Shown here piece by piece: positions 16,373-23,633 of a stretch of DNA of 64,000 nucleotides. This DNA comes from Oscillibacter valericigenes Sjm18-20 (GTDB lineage: Bacteria > Bacillota > Clostridia > Oscillospirales > Oscillospiraceae): positions 992,001-1,056,000 of the forward strand of contig AP012044.1 of NCBI GenBank assembly GCA_000283575.1. Direction: 5' to 3'. The notes beneath the pieces were generated by a model that worked only from the letters and a program-made list of their open reading frames with translations, did no database searches and had not been told where the DNA came from. Each line of letters starts with the position of its first letter. Within the stretch, counting starts at the first letter, position 1. Both the position numbers and the translations under genes were made by a program.

Positions 16373-17941
16373 CTACCTTCCACCTTTCCCGTCTCCCGAT
16401 GGCGTTCCGGAGGAAGAGTTGCTTCCGCCTGTTGTCCCGGTCTCAGCGGGCGCGGAGGAGGTCTGGCTGCTGCCTGCGTCAGCCCCGGTCTCAGCGGGCG
16501 CGGAGGAGGTCTGGCTGCCGCTGGCATCAGCCCCGGTTTCAATGGGCGCGGAGGAGGTCTGGCTGCCGCCTGCGTCAGCCCCGGTTTCGGCGGGTGTGGA
16601 GGAGGTCTGGCTGCCGCCTGCGTCAGCCCCGGTCTCAGCGGGCGCGGAGGAGGTCTGGCTGCCGCCGGCGTCAGCCCCGGTTTCGGTGGGCGCGGAGGAG
16701 GTTTGGCTGCCGCCGGCGTCAGCCCCGGTTTCGGCGGGAGCGGAGGAGGTCTGGCTGCCGCCGGCATCAGCCCCGGTTTCGGCGGGAGCGGGGGCGGGTT
16801 TACCGCCGAGACCGTTATCCTGAGCGGTTTCACTATATCCAGATTGTGTATCGGTTGTTTGTCCCTGATTTTTGTCGGAAACGGATGCGCTGCCCCCTTG
16901 AACCTGATTCTGCGTTTCACTCTGTGGGTTCTGAGCCTGCTGCCCGCCGCCTGAACTCTGATATTGAACCGGATTATTTGTTTCCCAGTTCTGGTTCTGG
17001 ACCTGGCTTTGAGTTCCGTAATCATTTGAGCTCTGATTTTGGTTCTGATTCTGCTCTTCTTCACCGGAACCCTGGCCCTGATTTTGCGTTCCGTTCCTGT
17101 TTTGTTCGCGCTCGGTGTTTGTGAATGACGCCTGCACCCGTTCCGCTGCCTTGCGGATTTTTTCAAACATTTCGGCATCATTCCCGTTTTCCCATCTGCT
17201 TCCGGACAGCGTCAACAATTCATTTGCCTTGGTAATGATATCGGTCATTTTGGCATCGTCATATTCCTCTATGGAGATACCGGGGTCAAGAATCTGTAAA
17301 ATTGAAATCAGCCTGAGTTTCCCCGGGGAAATCCCCAAATCCAGTGCCTGCTTTCGAAGCTGAAGATCCGTACTATCAGCATACACAATCGCGGAAATTC
17401 CGCTTGCATTCAGCGCCGAATTGGCTCCGAATTCACCGCTGCTCTGTAGTTCGGCGGCATCATGATTCTTGTTCGATTCGGCTGTGACCGCTATTACGGT
17501 GGAGCCGTCCCCGGCAATAAAGCCCTGCCTTGCGGCGTCCAATACCAGCGTGCCGACCGCATCTTCAACAGACAGATTCAAGCAGCTATTGTCTCCCAAA
17601 AGCATGAGTCCGTCTTCGTTATAAGCCTGTGAGCTTACGACTTTGCCGAAAGCGTTTATCCCGAGTTCAACGCTGGGGTTGATATCCAGACACAGATAAT
17701 TAATCGGCGTATGGTAATAAGCGCTTCCTCCAAGAGCCAGAATCAGGCAGGCGGCAGCCGCCGACACGGCGACCAAGAATTTATTGCGAGAAAATCCCCC
17801 TTTTTTGAATTCCGATCCGGAATCAACAAGTTTCTCCTGACCTTCCGCATTTGCAAGAACTGTTCGGACAAATGCCTCAGTTCTTAACTTCAGCTCTTTT
17901 TCCGCTTTTACTGTGTCCATGTATTCTGAAAAGGAATTCAT
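16373..17941 (-). CDS. RsgI-like transmembrane anti-sigma factor with a long repeat tail
   Basis: A 522-residue protein. The cytoplasmic N-terminus (residues 1-52) would hold the sigma factor, and one membrane helix spans about 53-75. The juxtamembrane part reads YLCLDINPSVELGINAFGKV, the hallmark of the RsgI periplasmic domain, whose conserved Asn-Pro (here 88-89) is the autoproteolysis site in studied members. About 230 residues of Gln/Asn/Ser-rich sequence and seven 16-residue repeats (APAETGADAGGSQTSS type) form a long disordered extracellular tail. It overlaps the sigma gene by 4 bases (ATGA), so the two are translationally coupled. In Bacillus RsgI a disordered tail senses wall state; the same is inferred here. 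Confidence 0.85.
   Translation of the reverse strand: MNSFSEYMDTVKAEKELKLRTEAFVRTVLANAEGQEKLVDSGSEFKKGGFSRNKFLVAVSAAAACLILALGGSAYYHTPINYLCLDINPSVELGINAFGKVVSSQAYNEDGLMLLGDNSCLNLSVEDAVGTLVLDAARQGFIAGDGSTVIAVTAESNKNHDAAELQSSGEFGANSALNASGISAIVYADSTDLQLRKQALDLGISPGKLRLISILQILDPGISIEEYDDAKMTDIITKANELLTLSGSRWENGNDAEMFEKIRKAAERVQASFTNTEREQNRNGTQNQGQGSGEEEQNQNQNQSSNDYGTQSQVQNQNWETNNPVQYQSSGGGQQAQNPQSETQNQVQGGSASVSDKNQGQTTDTQSGYSETAQDNGLGGKPAPAPAETGADAGGSQTSSAPAETGADAGGSQTSSAPTETGADAGGSQTSSAPAETGADAGGSQTSSTPAETGADAGGSQTSSAPIETGADASGSQTSSAPAETGADAGSSQTSSAPAETGTTGGSNSSSGTPSGDGKGGR
16454..16790 (-). repeat. Seven tandem 48-bp in-frame repeats
   Basis: Each unit encodes 16 residues of the type ETGADAGGSQTSSAPA. 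Units differ by a few substitutions (Pro-Thr, Thr-Pro, Pro-Ile, Ala-Ser), so the array is not freshly duplicated. It forms the extracellular tail of the RsgI-like protein. Confidence 0.9.
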
Positions 17942-18423
17942 AACGCCTCATCACCAACTTTCTTTTTCAGCTGCGCTTTTGCGCGGCGGAGTATGGAATA
18001 AACCGTATTTGTATTCTTTTTCATGATCTCCGCGATTTCCGGAACAGTTCGATTTTCATAATAATGCAGATATACGACTTCCTTCTGATCGGATGGCAGC
18101 TCGAGAACCGTTTTGATCAGTTCATGCTGCGCGGGGGTTTCGTAAGGAATTTCCATTTCCGCTATGCTTACAACCTTTCTGTGCCAGAAACTTCTGCAGT
18201 AATCTTTGCACTTGTTGAACGCAACCCGGCACAGCCATGCTTTTTGATGGTCCTCGTTTTCAAAAGAAGCGTAATTCAGAAAGAATTTTAGGAATACCTC
18301 CTGAAATACATCCTCCACGTCGTCGCTGTTCCTTAAGTAAAGGAAACAGATACGTCGGACCATGTCCGCATGTTTTTCAATTGCCGCTGAGATATAATCG
18401 TTGGTACCAAACGATTGACTCAA
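17938..18423 (-). CDS. ECF-type RNA polymerase sigma factor
   Basis: A 161-residue alternative sigma factor with region 2 (about residues 15-80, including VEDVFQEVFLKFF, the core-binding helix) and region 4 (about 105-155, with the helix-turn-helix RTVPEIAEIMKKNTNTVYS). Regions 1 and 3 are missing, as in ECF factors. The stop overlaps the start of the anti-sigma gene by 4 bases. The start at 18423 lies behind GGAGGG. The operon order is sigma, anti-sigma, SLH surface protein, which suggests envelope-stress or cell-surface control. Autoregulation is usual for such units, but no promoter was assigned. Confidence 0.92.
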   Translation of the reverse strand: MSQSFGTNDYISAAIEKHADMVRRICFLYLRNSDDVEDVFQEVFLKFFLNYASFENEDHQKAWLCRVAFNKCKDYCRSFWHRKVVSIAEMEIPYETPAQHELIKTVLELPSDQKEVVYLHYYENRTVPEIAEIMKKNTNTVYSILRRAKAQLKKKVGDEAL

Positions 18424-18509
18424 CTGTATTCCCTCCTTCCTGACCTGAATACGTTTTAAAAAAGTAAATCCGTTTATCGTTTTTAAAATATTTTTATAAT
18501 CGCTATAAA

Positions 18510-18551
18510 AAGCGGAAGAAACGGCTCGTATAAAGGCTGTTTCTTCCGTTT
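18510..18551 (-). terminator. Intrinsic terminator of the two-component operon
   Basis: A 16-bp stem (18510-18525 with 18536-18551, one mismatch) is followed on the minus strand by CTTTTTATAG. It lies about 90 bases beyond the histidine kinase stop. Confidence 0.7.
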
Positions 18552-18641
18552 GATATATGCAATATCTCTTCTTACAAAAACAATAGAATAGTCTGTTTTC
18601 CCTGCGCGATCTAAAGAACCTTTTTATCTTTGTGCCTAAAG

Positions 18642-20081
18642 TTAAAATTCAAATTGAAATTTAGCGCCTTCGTTTATTTTGCTTGTGACAGCAACTCCAA
18701 TATTATGCCTGTCGGCAATTTGCTTGGCTATCGCAAGGCCGAGACCTGAGCCGCTTTTATTTTCCTCGGACACAACTTTGTAGAACCGGTCGAAAATATG
18801 GGGCAGATCCGCCTCGGCAATTCCATTTCCATGATCGCTTATTGATACTACTTTGTTACGGAGCGAGACGTCAATTTCACTGCCCGCGGGCGAAAATTTG
18901 ACGGCGTTGTCCAGCACGATAAGGAACATTTGCCTCAGACGGCCATAGTCTCCAGACACCGCCAAAGACTCCGTATCGAATTCCTGTCGGATTTGGATGT
19001 CCTTCTCCCGGGCCAGATGCCCGGCGCTCCGCACGGCGTCGCTTAAAATATCGCACAGGTTCAATTCCTGCTTGTCGATTTTAAAATCGGTATTTTGTAA
19101 TTTGGACAAGTCCAGAAGATCATTGATCAGTCCTTGAAGAAAGAGGCTCTCATTGAGCATCTGCCTGTGATAGCGTTTTACCTGCTCAGGGTCCGTTACC
19201 ACCTCGTCACATAGAGCCTCCAGAGATCCTCGGATCACCGTAACAGGCGTTTTAAGCTCATGGGATATATTCGCGACAAAATCACGGCGGAGCTTGTCCA
19301 GGCGGTCGCTTTCCTGTTTTGCAAGCAGGAGCTGTTCACTCAGAATATCGATGGCACCCGCAAGCTGGCCGATTTCATCCTTCATCTGCACGTCGGTTTT
19401 GGCCGTGTAGTCTCCTTCGGCAAGCAGGAGCGCTGCGTTTTTCATTTTATTTAAAGGCCTTGTAAAGGTGCAGGCAAGAAAAGCAGATAAAATTACGGAG
19501 AAAACAAGCGCGGCCAAGGTGCTGACCGACAGTATCTTAACGCCCTGCGTGGTCGCATCGTTGATTCCCTCGACAGGAGAATGAAGCAGAACCGCTCCGA
19601 TGATTTGCCCGCCGATTTCAATCGGTGTTCCGACCGTCAGAGTCGGAACGTCCAAAAGGCTGCTGAAGTCCTGGCTGAAGGTGGTCTTTCCGGTGAATAC
19701 TTCCTCTACGACCTTATCCGCATCCGACGGTAAATCGGCATAATTGTAACTGTGGCCCGACATCTGGCTATTCGTGATCAGATTGAGATTTTCGTCCACA
19801 ATCCAGACGTCGCTCATGGCAATGTCGTCAATGAACCGCAGATAAGCTCCATAGCTCCCTTTCCCATTTCCCATCATGCTTTTGCCGGTGCCCGAACTTG
19901 TGCCCATATAATCGGACAGAGCCCCGGCGATGGAGACGGCGCGCGTTTCCAGATCATTTTTATGTTCTTTTATCGTCTGGGCCCGGAACAGGGCGATAAA
20001 TATGACTCCGATCACAACGGTAAATACAAAAAGAGCGGCCGCAAAGTACAGCGTCAGCTTGCGTGAGATTTTACTTTTCAT
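18642..20081 (-). CDS. Sensor histidine kinase
   Basis: A 479-residue membrane kinase. Two membrane helices (about 8-32 and 184-206) enclose an extracellular sensor of about 150 residues that resembles a double-Cache/PAS fold (VWIVDENLNLITNS, then GQIIGAVLLHSP). A HAMP linker (207-256) and the phospho-acceptor box SHELKTP (His274) follow. The ATPase boxes are an N box (VLDNAVKFSP), a G1 box (DHGNGIAEADL) and a G2 box (GSGLGLAIAKQIA). It overlaps the response-regulator gene by 11 bases. The signal is unknown; the sensor has an unusual Gly/Ser/Lys/Met loop at about 60-77. Confidence 0.94.
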   Translation of the reverse strand: MKSKISRKLTLYFAAALFVFTVVIGVIFIALFRAQTIKEHKNDLETRAVSIAGALSDYMGTSSGTGKSMMGNGKGSYGAYLRFIDDIAMSDVWIVDENLNLITNSQMSGHSYNYADLPSDADKVVEEVFTGKTTFSQDFSSLLDVPTLTVGTPIEIGGQIIGAVLLHSPVEGINDATTQGVKILSVSTLAALVFSVILSAFLACTFTRPLNKMKNAALLLAEGDYTAKTDVQMKDEIGQLAGAIDILSEQLLLAKQESDRLDKLRRDFVANISHELKTPVTVIRGSLEALCDEVVTDPEQVKRYHRQMLNESLFLQGLINDLLDLSKLQNTDFKIDKQELNLCDILSDAVRSAGHLAREKDIQIRQEFDTESLAVSGDYGRLRQMFLIVLDNAVKFSPAGSEIDVSLRNKVVSISDHGNGIAEADLPHIFDRFYKVVSEENKSGSGLGLAIAKQIADRHNIGVAVTSKINEGAKFQFEF

Positions 20082-20766
20082 CTGATTTTACCTCAAATTT
20101 ATACCCGACGCCCCATATGGTGCTGATCTCCCAGCTTTCATGCGGATACATGTCCAGCTTTGCGCGCAGGCGCTTGATATGTGAATCCACCGTACGGGTA
20201 TCTCCGAAATAATCGTATCCCCACAGGCTGTTTAAAAGATTATCGCGGGAAAAAACTTTGTTCCTGCTCGTTGCAAGCGTCCACAGAATTTCGGTTTCTT
20301 TTTTTGTAAGCGGGACATTTTTGCGATCAATGGTAACAATATACTCGTCAAGGTTAACTGTCAGGTTTGAAAAAGAGAAGATCTGCCGATTCTTTACGTC
20401 CTCCCTGGCAATCCGCCGCAGAACGGCGCGAATTCTGGCCATGACCTCCCCCGGCGAAAACGGCTTTACGATGTAATCATCCGCGCCGATATCAAGGCCC
20501 ATGATCCTCTCAAAATCTTCTCCGCGTGCTGTAATCATAATCACCGGCGTGTCCGACTTTTTTCGAATTTCACGGCAGACTTCAAAACCGTCCATCTTAG
20601 GCATCATTACGTCCAGCAAAACCACATCGGGATGTATTTTGATGAACAGGTCGAGAGCCTCCTGGCCGTTTGAAGCGGTATAGGGTGTATGCCCTTCTTT
20701 TTTTGCGTATTCCTCAAGAATGGATATAATCTGCCTGTTGTCGTCGGCAATCAAAACAGTCGGCAT
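20071..20766 (-). CDS. OmpR/PhoB-family response regulator
   Basis: 231 residues: a receiver domain with the acidic pocket (ADDN), phospho-acceptor Asp52 in LLDVMMPKMDG, and the Thr and Lys of the activation switch (ITARG and VKPF). It is joined to a winged-helix DNA-binding domain (LTKKETEILWTLATSRNKV..., with the recognition helix near RTVDSHIKRLRAKL). It is the first gene of the operon with the sensor kinase. A near-perfect copy of an 18-base motif upstream of this gene and of the DUF2680-type gene is a candidate binding site. A TATAAT-type -10 lies between the motif and the start. Confidence 0.95.
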   Translation of the reverse strand: MPTVLIADDNRQIISILEEYAKKEGHTPYTASNGQEALDLFIKIHPDVVLLDVMMPKMDGFEVCREIRKKSDTPVIMITARGEDFERIMGLDIGADDYIVKPFSPGEVMARIRAVLRRIAREDVKNRQIFSFSNLTVNLDEYIVTIDRKNVPLTKKETEILWTLATSRNKVFSRDNLLNSLWGYDYFGDTRTVDSHIKRLRAKLDMYPHESWEISTIWGVGYKFEVKSDEK

Positions 20767-20826
20767 AGAATCACTCCCAATGATTACTTTTATGGATCGA
20801 TTATATCATATTAAAAACTCAATGCG

Positions 20827-20844
20827 TGACAAAAGTGTGTTTTT
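20827..20844 (-). promoter_or_regulatory. 18-nt motif upstream of the two-component operon (copy 2)
   Basis: TGACAAAAGTGTGTTTTT matches the copy at 13713-13730 in 17 of 18 positions. On the minus strand it ends about 24 bases before a TATAAT (around 20800), the place where OmpR-family activators bind. It may mediate autoregulation. Confidence 0.5.
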
Positions 20845-20944
20845 ACTCATTACATCGATAGAAATTCACCGGATATTCTCCACAAAATGAACCCCTGAAC
20901 CTGAAAACGGGATGCCGCAATTTGCACAATCTTTTGTGAGCCCA

Positions 20945-20973
20945 TTGAAATATCCGTGCATATGCGATAAAAT
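20945..20973 (+). promoter_or_regulatory. Possible promoter upstream of nrdG
   Basis: TTGAAA and TAAAAT are spaced by 17 bases, about 140 bases upstream of nrdG. The stretch is AT-rich and close to the presumed right border of the inserted segment. It could supply a new promoter to nrdG after separation from nrdD. Confidence 0.4.
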
Positions 20974-21070
20974 AATCTTATTAAATACAATTATATGCTG
21001 GCGGAGGGGCTGCGTTGGTCGCCAAATCCATTGTATGCCAGTGCCACGCGTAAATCCGCTTAATAATAAG

Positions 21071-21101
21071 CCCGCCGGACGGATGCCCGGCGGGACTTTT
21101 T
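21071..21101 (+). terminator. Terminator-like hairpin directly before nrdG
   Basis: An 8-bp GC-rich stem (21071-21078 with 21087-21094) is followed by ACTTTTT. It ends 12 bases before the nrdG start and would either end an upstream transcript or act as an attenuator for nrdG. Confidence 0.55.
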
Positions 21102-21112
21102 CGAGGTGCGTT

Positions 21113-21631
21113 ATGAATTACGCCAATATCAAAACCTGCGACATCGCTAACGGCGTCGGAGTTCGGACTAGCCTGTTTGTCTCCGGCTGTACCCATCACT
21201 GCCCCGGCTGCTTCAACGCTCCGGCACAGGATTTCCGGTATGGAAAGCCCTTTACCCGGGAGACGGAGGACTTTTTGCTGGCGGAGCTTGGGAAGACCTA
21301 TGTTGCCGGACTGACACTGCTGGGAGGGGAGCCCTTTGAGCCGGAAAATCAGCGGGCGCTGCTGCCATTTGTGCGCCGGGTGCGGACGGAGTGCCCGGGG
21401 AAGACCGTCTGGGCCTTTTCCGGATATACGTGGGAGGAGCTGACGGGGGAGAGCCGTGCCCATTGCGAGGTGACGGACGCGCTGGTGTCCCTTGTGGACG
21501 TGCTGGTGGACGGAGAATTTGTGGAGGCGCAAAAGGATATCTCCCTGCGCTTCCGGGGCAGCGCCAACCAGAGGCTTATCGACGTGCCCGCGTCCCTCAG
21601 GGAGAGGGCGATCATCCCCTGGAACGGCTGA
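21113..21631 (+). CDS. nrdG: Anaerobic ribonucleotide reductase activating protein (radical SAM activase)
   Basis: Installs the glycyl radical in NrdD using S-adenosylmethionine and a [4Fe-4S] cluster. The 172-residue protein carries the cluster motif CTHHCPGC (Cys26, 30 and 33), the SAM-binding GGEP motif in TLLGGEPFEPEN, and the late LVDGEFVEAQKD segment typical of the family. The ATG at 21113 with GAGGTG upstream gives the usual NrdG length; the frame is open further upstream but without a ribosome site. Normally it follows nrdD directly. Here 18.5 kb of lower-GC DNA with three insertion sequences lies between them. Confidence 0.95.
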   Translation: MNYANIKTCDIANGVGVRTSLFVSGCTHHCPGCFNAPAQDFRYGKPFTRETEDFLLAELGKTYVAGLTLLGGEPFEPENQRALLPFVRRVRTECPGKTVWAFSGYTWEELTGESRAHCEVTDALVSLVDVLVDGEFVEAQKDISLRFRGSANQRLIDVPASLRERAIIPWNG

Positions 21632-21680
21632 CGTGACCGGGTTCCAGACCATAGGGCAGACAAAAGATGTGGTATCAGAT

Positions 21681-21723
21681 AAGGCGGGGGGAAAGTCCTT
21701 CAGACTTTCCCCCCGCCTTGTTT
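21681..21723 (+). terminator. Bidirectional terminator between nrdG and the radical SAM gene
   Basis: A perfect 17-bp stem (21681-21697 with 21703-21719) has a 5-base loop and is followed by GTTTTG. The two flanking genes converge on it. Confidence 0.85.
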
Positions 21724-21750
21724 TGTCATGGCGGTTTGCCCTTAAAAGCC

Positions 21751-22626
21751 TCAGCGCCCCAGCTCCACGAATTTTCGCAGAGGCGCCTCGCCCCGCAGGG
21801 CTTCATCACACTCGCCGATGAGCCGGGCCCGATCCTGATTCAGCGTCCCGGCAAGGACCAGATAGTTGCTGGCGTGGTTGGACCGGAACACGGCGCCGGG
21901 GCAGTCGATGTGTTCCAGAAGCAGCTTTGTCTCCCGAATCAGCTCCATGGGCTCCGGCATCACCAGCTCTCCGCTGGCAATCCACTCCGCCATGGGCGTA
22001 CCGGTGTAGATGCGCAGCGTCAGCAGCGCGATATAGTCCGGCCGCATGGCATTCAGGGCCGCAGCGGTATCCGCCGCATGGGCCTGCCAGTCCCCGTTGG
22101 ACCCGGCAAGGCCGTTGATGGCGGTGACGGACAGGGTGAGCCCGGCGGCTTTCAGTTTTTGCCCGGCCTCGATCTGCTGCGCCGCTGTGACGCCCTTGTT
22201 GATCTTTTTCAGCAGAGCGTCGTTTCCGGACTCAAGACCCAGATACGCGAAGTCCAGACCTGCCGCCCGGAGGGCGGACAGATCCTCCGGCGATTTTTTA
22301 AGAATACTCTTTGGGCTTGCATAGGTGGAAATCCGCAGACATTCGGGAAACAGCTCCCGGATGTCGCCCAAGATCTCCAGCAGCTGTGCAGTAGGGAGAA
22401 TCAGCGCGTCTCCGTCGGCCAGGAAGAAGCGCTCCACGCGGGGGTATTGCGCCCGCGCCCAGCGCAGGTCCTCCAGCACCTGTTCCAAAGGTGTGATGGA
22501 GAACTGTTTGGCCTTGTACATGTTGCAAAAGGCACACTTGTTGTGGCTGCATCCAACAGTTACCTGGATGATAAGGCTGTGGGCTTCGCTGGGAGGGCGG
22601 TAGACGGCTCCGGAATAGTGCAGCAT
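21751..22626 (-). CDS. Radical SAM protein of unknown substrate
   Basis: A 291-residue enzyme with the cluster motif CSHNKCAFC (Cys26, 31 and 34), the CX4CX2C variant used by Elp3/B12-type radical SAM proteins. A FFLADGDALILP segment and a barrel with TYASPKSIL and YLGLESGNDALLKKINKG follow, typical of the Elp3/MiaB-like fold. The start at 22626 has GGAGG upstream; a longer frame to 22689 lacks a site. There is no neighbour on the same strand to suggest a substrate. Small, stand-alone Elp3-like proteins of this type are common in anaerobes and mostly uncharacterised. Confidence 0.85.
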   Translation of the reverse strand: MLHYSGAVYRPPSEAHSLIIQVTVGCSHNKCAFCNMYKAKQFSITPLEQVLEDLRWARAQYPRVERFFLADGDALILPTAQLLEILGDIRELFPECLRISTYASPKSILKKSPEDLSALRAAGLDFAYLGLESGNDALLKKINKGVTAAQQIEAGQKLKAAGLTLSVTAINGLAGSNGDWQAHAADTAAALNAMRPDYIALLTLRIYTGTPMAEWIASGELVMPEPMELIRETKLLLEHIDCPGAVFRSNHASNYLVLAGTLNQDRARLIGECDEALRGEAPLRKFVELGR

Positions 22627-22767
22627 GGGAGGCCTCCTTTTTACGATGTGGTTGTTCTTTCCGGACAGGCAGCGGCGCTGGGGCTGCACGTGGCATCCGC
22701 GTACGTTATATAAGGTGACGCGCCACCGCTTTATAAAAAAATGCGGAAAATCTGCGTGGATTCAAAA

Positions 22768-22798
22768 CGCGGCCAGGCGGCAGAGCCGTCTGGCCGCG
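22768..22798 (-). terminator. Intrinsic terminator of gctAB
   Basis: A 13-bp stem (22768-22780 with 22786-22798) is followed on the minus strand by TTTTG. It begins about 20 bases after the gctB stop. Confidence 0.7.
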
Positions 22799-22820
22799 CG
22801 GACTGTGCAGTCAGGAAAAT

Positions 22821-23618
22821 TTACTTCGTCTTGGGCAGCTTGATAAACGCCTGGCCGGGGTCAATCTCCTCGCGGATCACGCGGATGATCTCCTCATTGG
22901 GGCCTTCCATCAGTTGGGCACGGCTGACATCCACCTCAAACCCGGTATTCTCCTGCACCATCTCGGGAGTGGAGAACGGGTAGTAATAGGCGAGGTACAT
23001 CCGCTTGGTCTTGTCGTCAAACTTCATGATACCCAGGTCCGTAACCACCATCTGGGGGCCGCGGTTTCCGGGCAGACCGGCCTTCTCGCGGCCTCCGGGG
23101 CCGTCCATCCAGCCGCAGGAGGTCACATAGTCGATGTGGTCCATGAAGCGGCGCTTCTGGTGCTGCATCATGATGACGGTGTTGCAGTAGGTAGCAATGC
23201 CGTTGGCTCCGCCGGAGCCGGTAAACCGGGTCTTGGGATTGTGATAGTTGCCGATGCAGGTAGAGTTCACGTTGCCGAAGGGATCGATCTGCGCGCCGCC
23301 GATAAAGGCGATGAGCCGGTCCACATCGTGAAGCCATTCGTTGGCCTCAAAGCCGATGAAGCGGATGTTGGGCCACTGCACGGCGCAGTGCGCCATGAAG
23401 CGGTTGTCGCCCACGCTGCGGGGGACCTCCACAGGGGCACAGTCCATCAGACCGCTCTCCACGATGGGATGGCAGGAGGGGCAGACAACCCGCTTGGCCA
23501 GGGACGCGCCGATCAGCGGCAGCCCCGTACCCACGATAACGATCTGGTTCTCCTTGATATTCTTGGCGATGGCGTAGGCCTGCATTTCCTGCTTGGTATA
23601 ATTCTTATAATCAGACAT
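22821..23618 (-). CDS. gctB: Glutaconate CoA-transferase, subunit B
   Basis: With GctA it moves CoA from acetyl-CoA (or glutaconyl-CoA) to (R)-2-hydroxyglutarate, the activation step of the hydroxyglutarate pathway. The protein has 265 residues. The catalytic glutamate is visible as Glu54 in CHPIVESGLMDC, the same position as in the Acidaminococcus enzyme; it forms the glutamyl-CoA thioester. The GTGLPLIGASLA glycine loop and the SGGANG segment near residue 134 are typical of class I CoA-transferases. It follows gctA by 15 bases in the same operon. Confidence 0.95.
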   Translation of the reverse strand: MSDYKNYTKQEMQAYAIAKNIKENQIVIVGTGLPLIGASLAKRVVCPSCHPIVESGLMDCAPVEVPRSVGDNRFMAHCAVQWPNIRFIGFEANEWLHDVDRLIAFIGGAQIDPFGNVNSTCIGNYHNPKTRFTGSGGANGIATYCNTVIMMQHQKRRFMDHIDYVTSCGWMDGPGGREKAGLPGNRGPQMVVTDLGIMKFDDKTKRMYLAYYYPFSTPEMVQENTGFEVDVSRAQLMEGPNEEIIRVIREEIDPGQAFIKLPKTK

Positions 23619-23633
23619 TGTTAAGCCCTCCCC

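Noticed and set aside
16454..16790. Regular 48-bp direct repeats, at first sight like a CRISPR array
   Set aside because: The repeats are tandem without unique spacers, stay in frame with a long coding sequence and encode a 16-residue surface repeat. No cas genes are near.
15628..17124. 498-codon plus-strand frame over the SLH and anti-sigma genes
   Set aside because: It is Leu-rich and Arg/Ser-rich only because it mirrors the Gln-rich tract and repeats of the minus-strand genes.
20974..21070. Possible cobalamin riboswitch in the nrdG leader
   Set aside because: A GCCAGTGCCACG stretch recalls part of the conserved core, but the B12 box and the remaining helices were not found.
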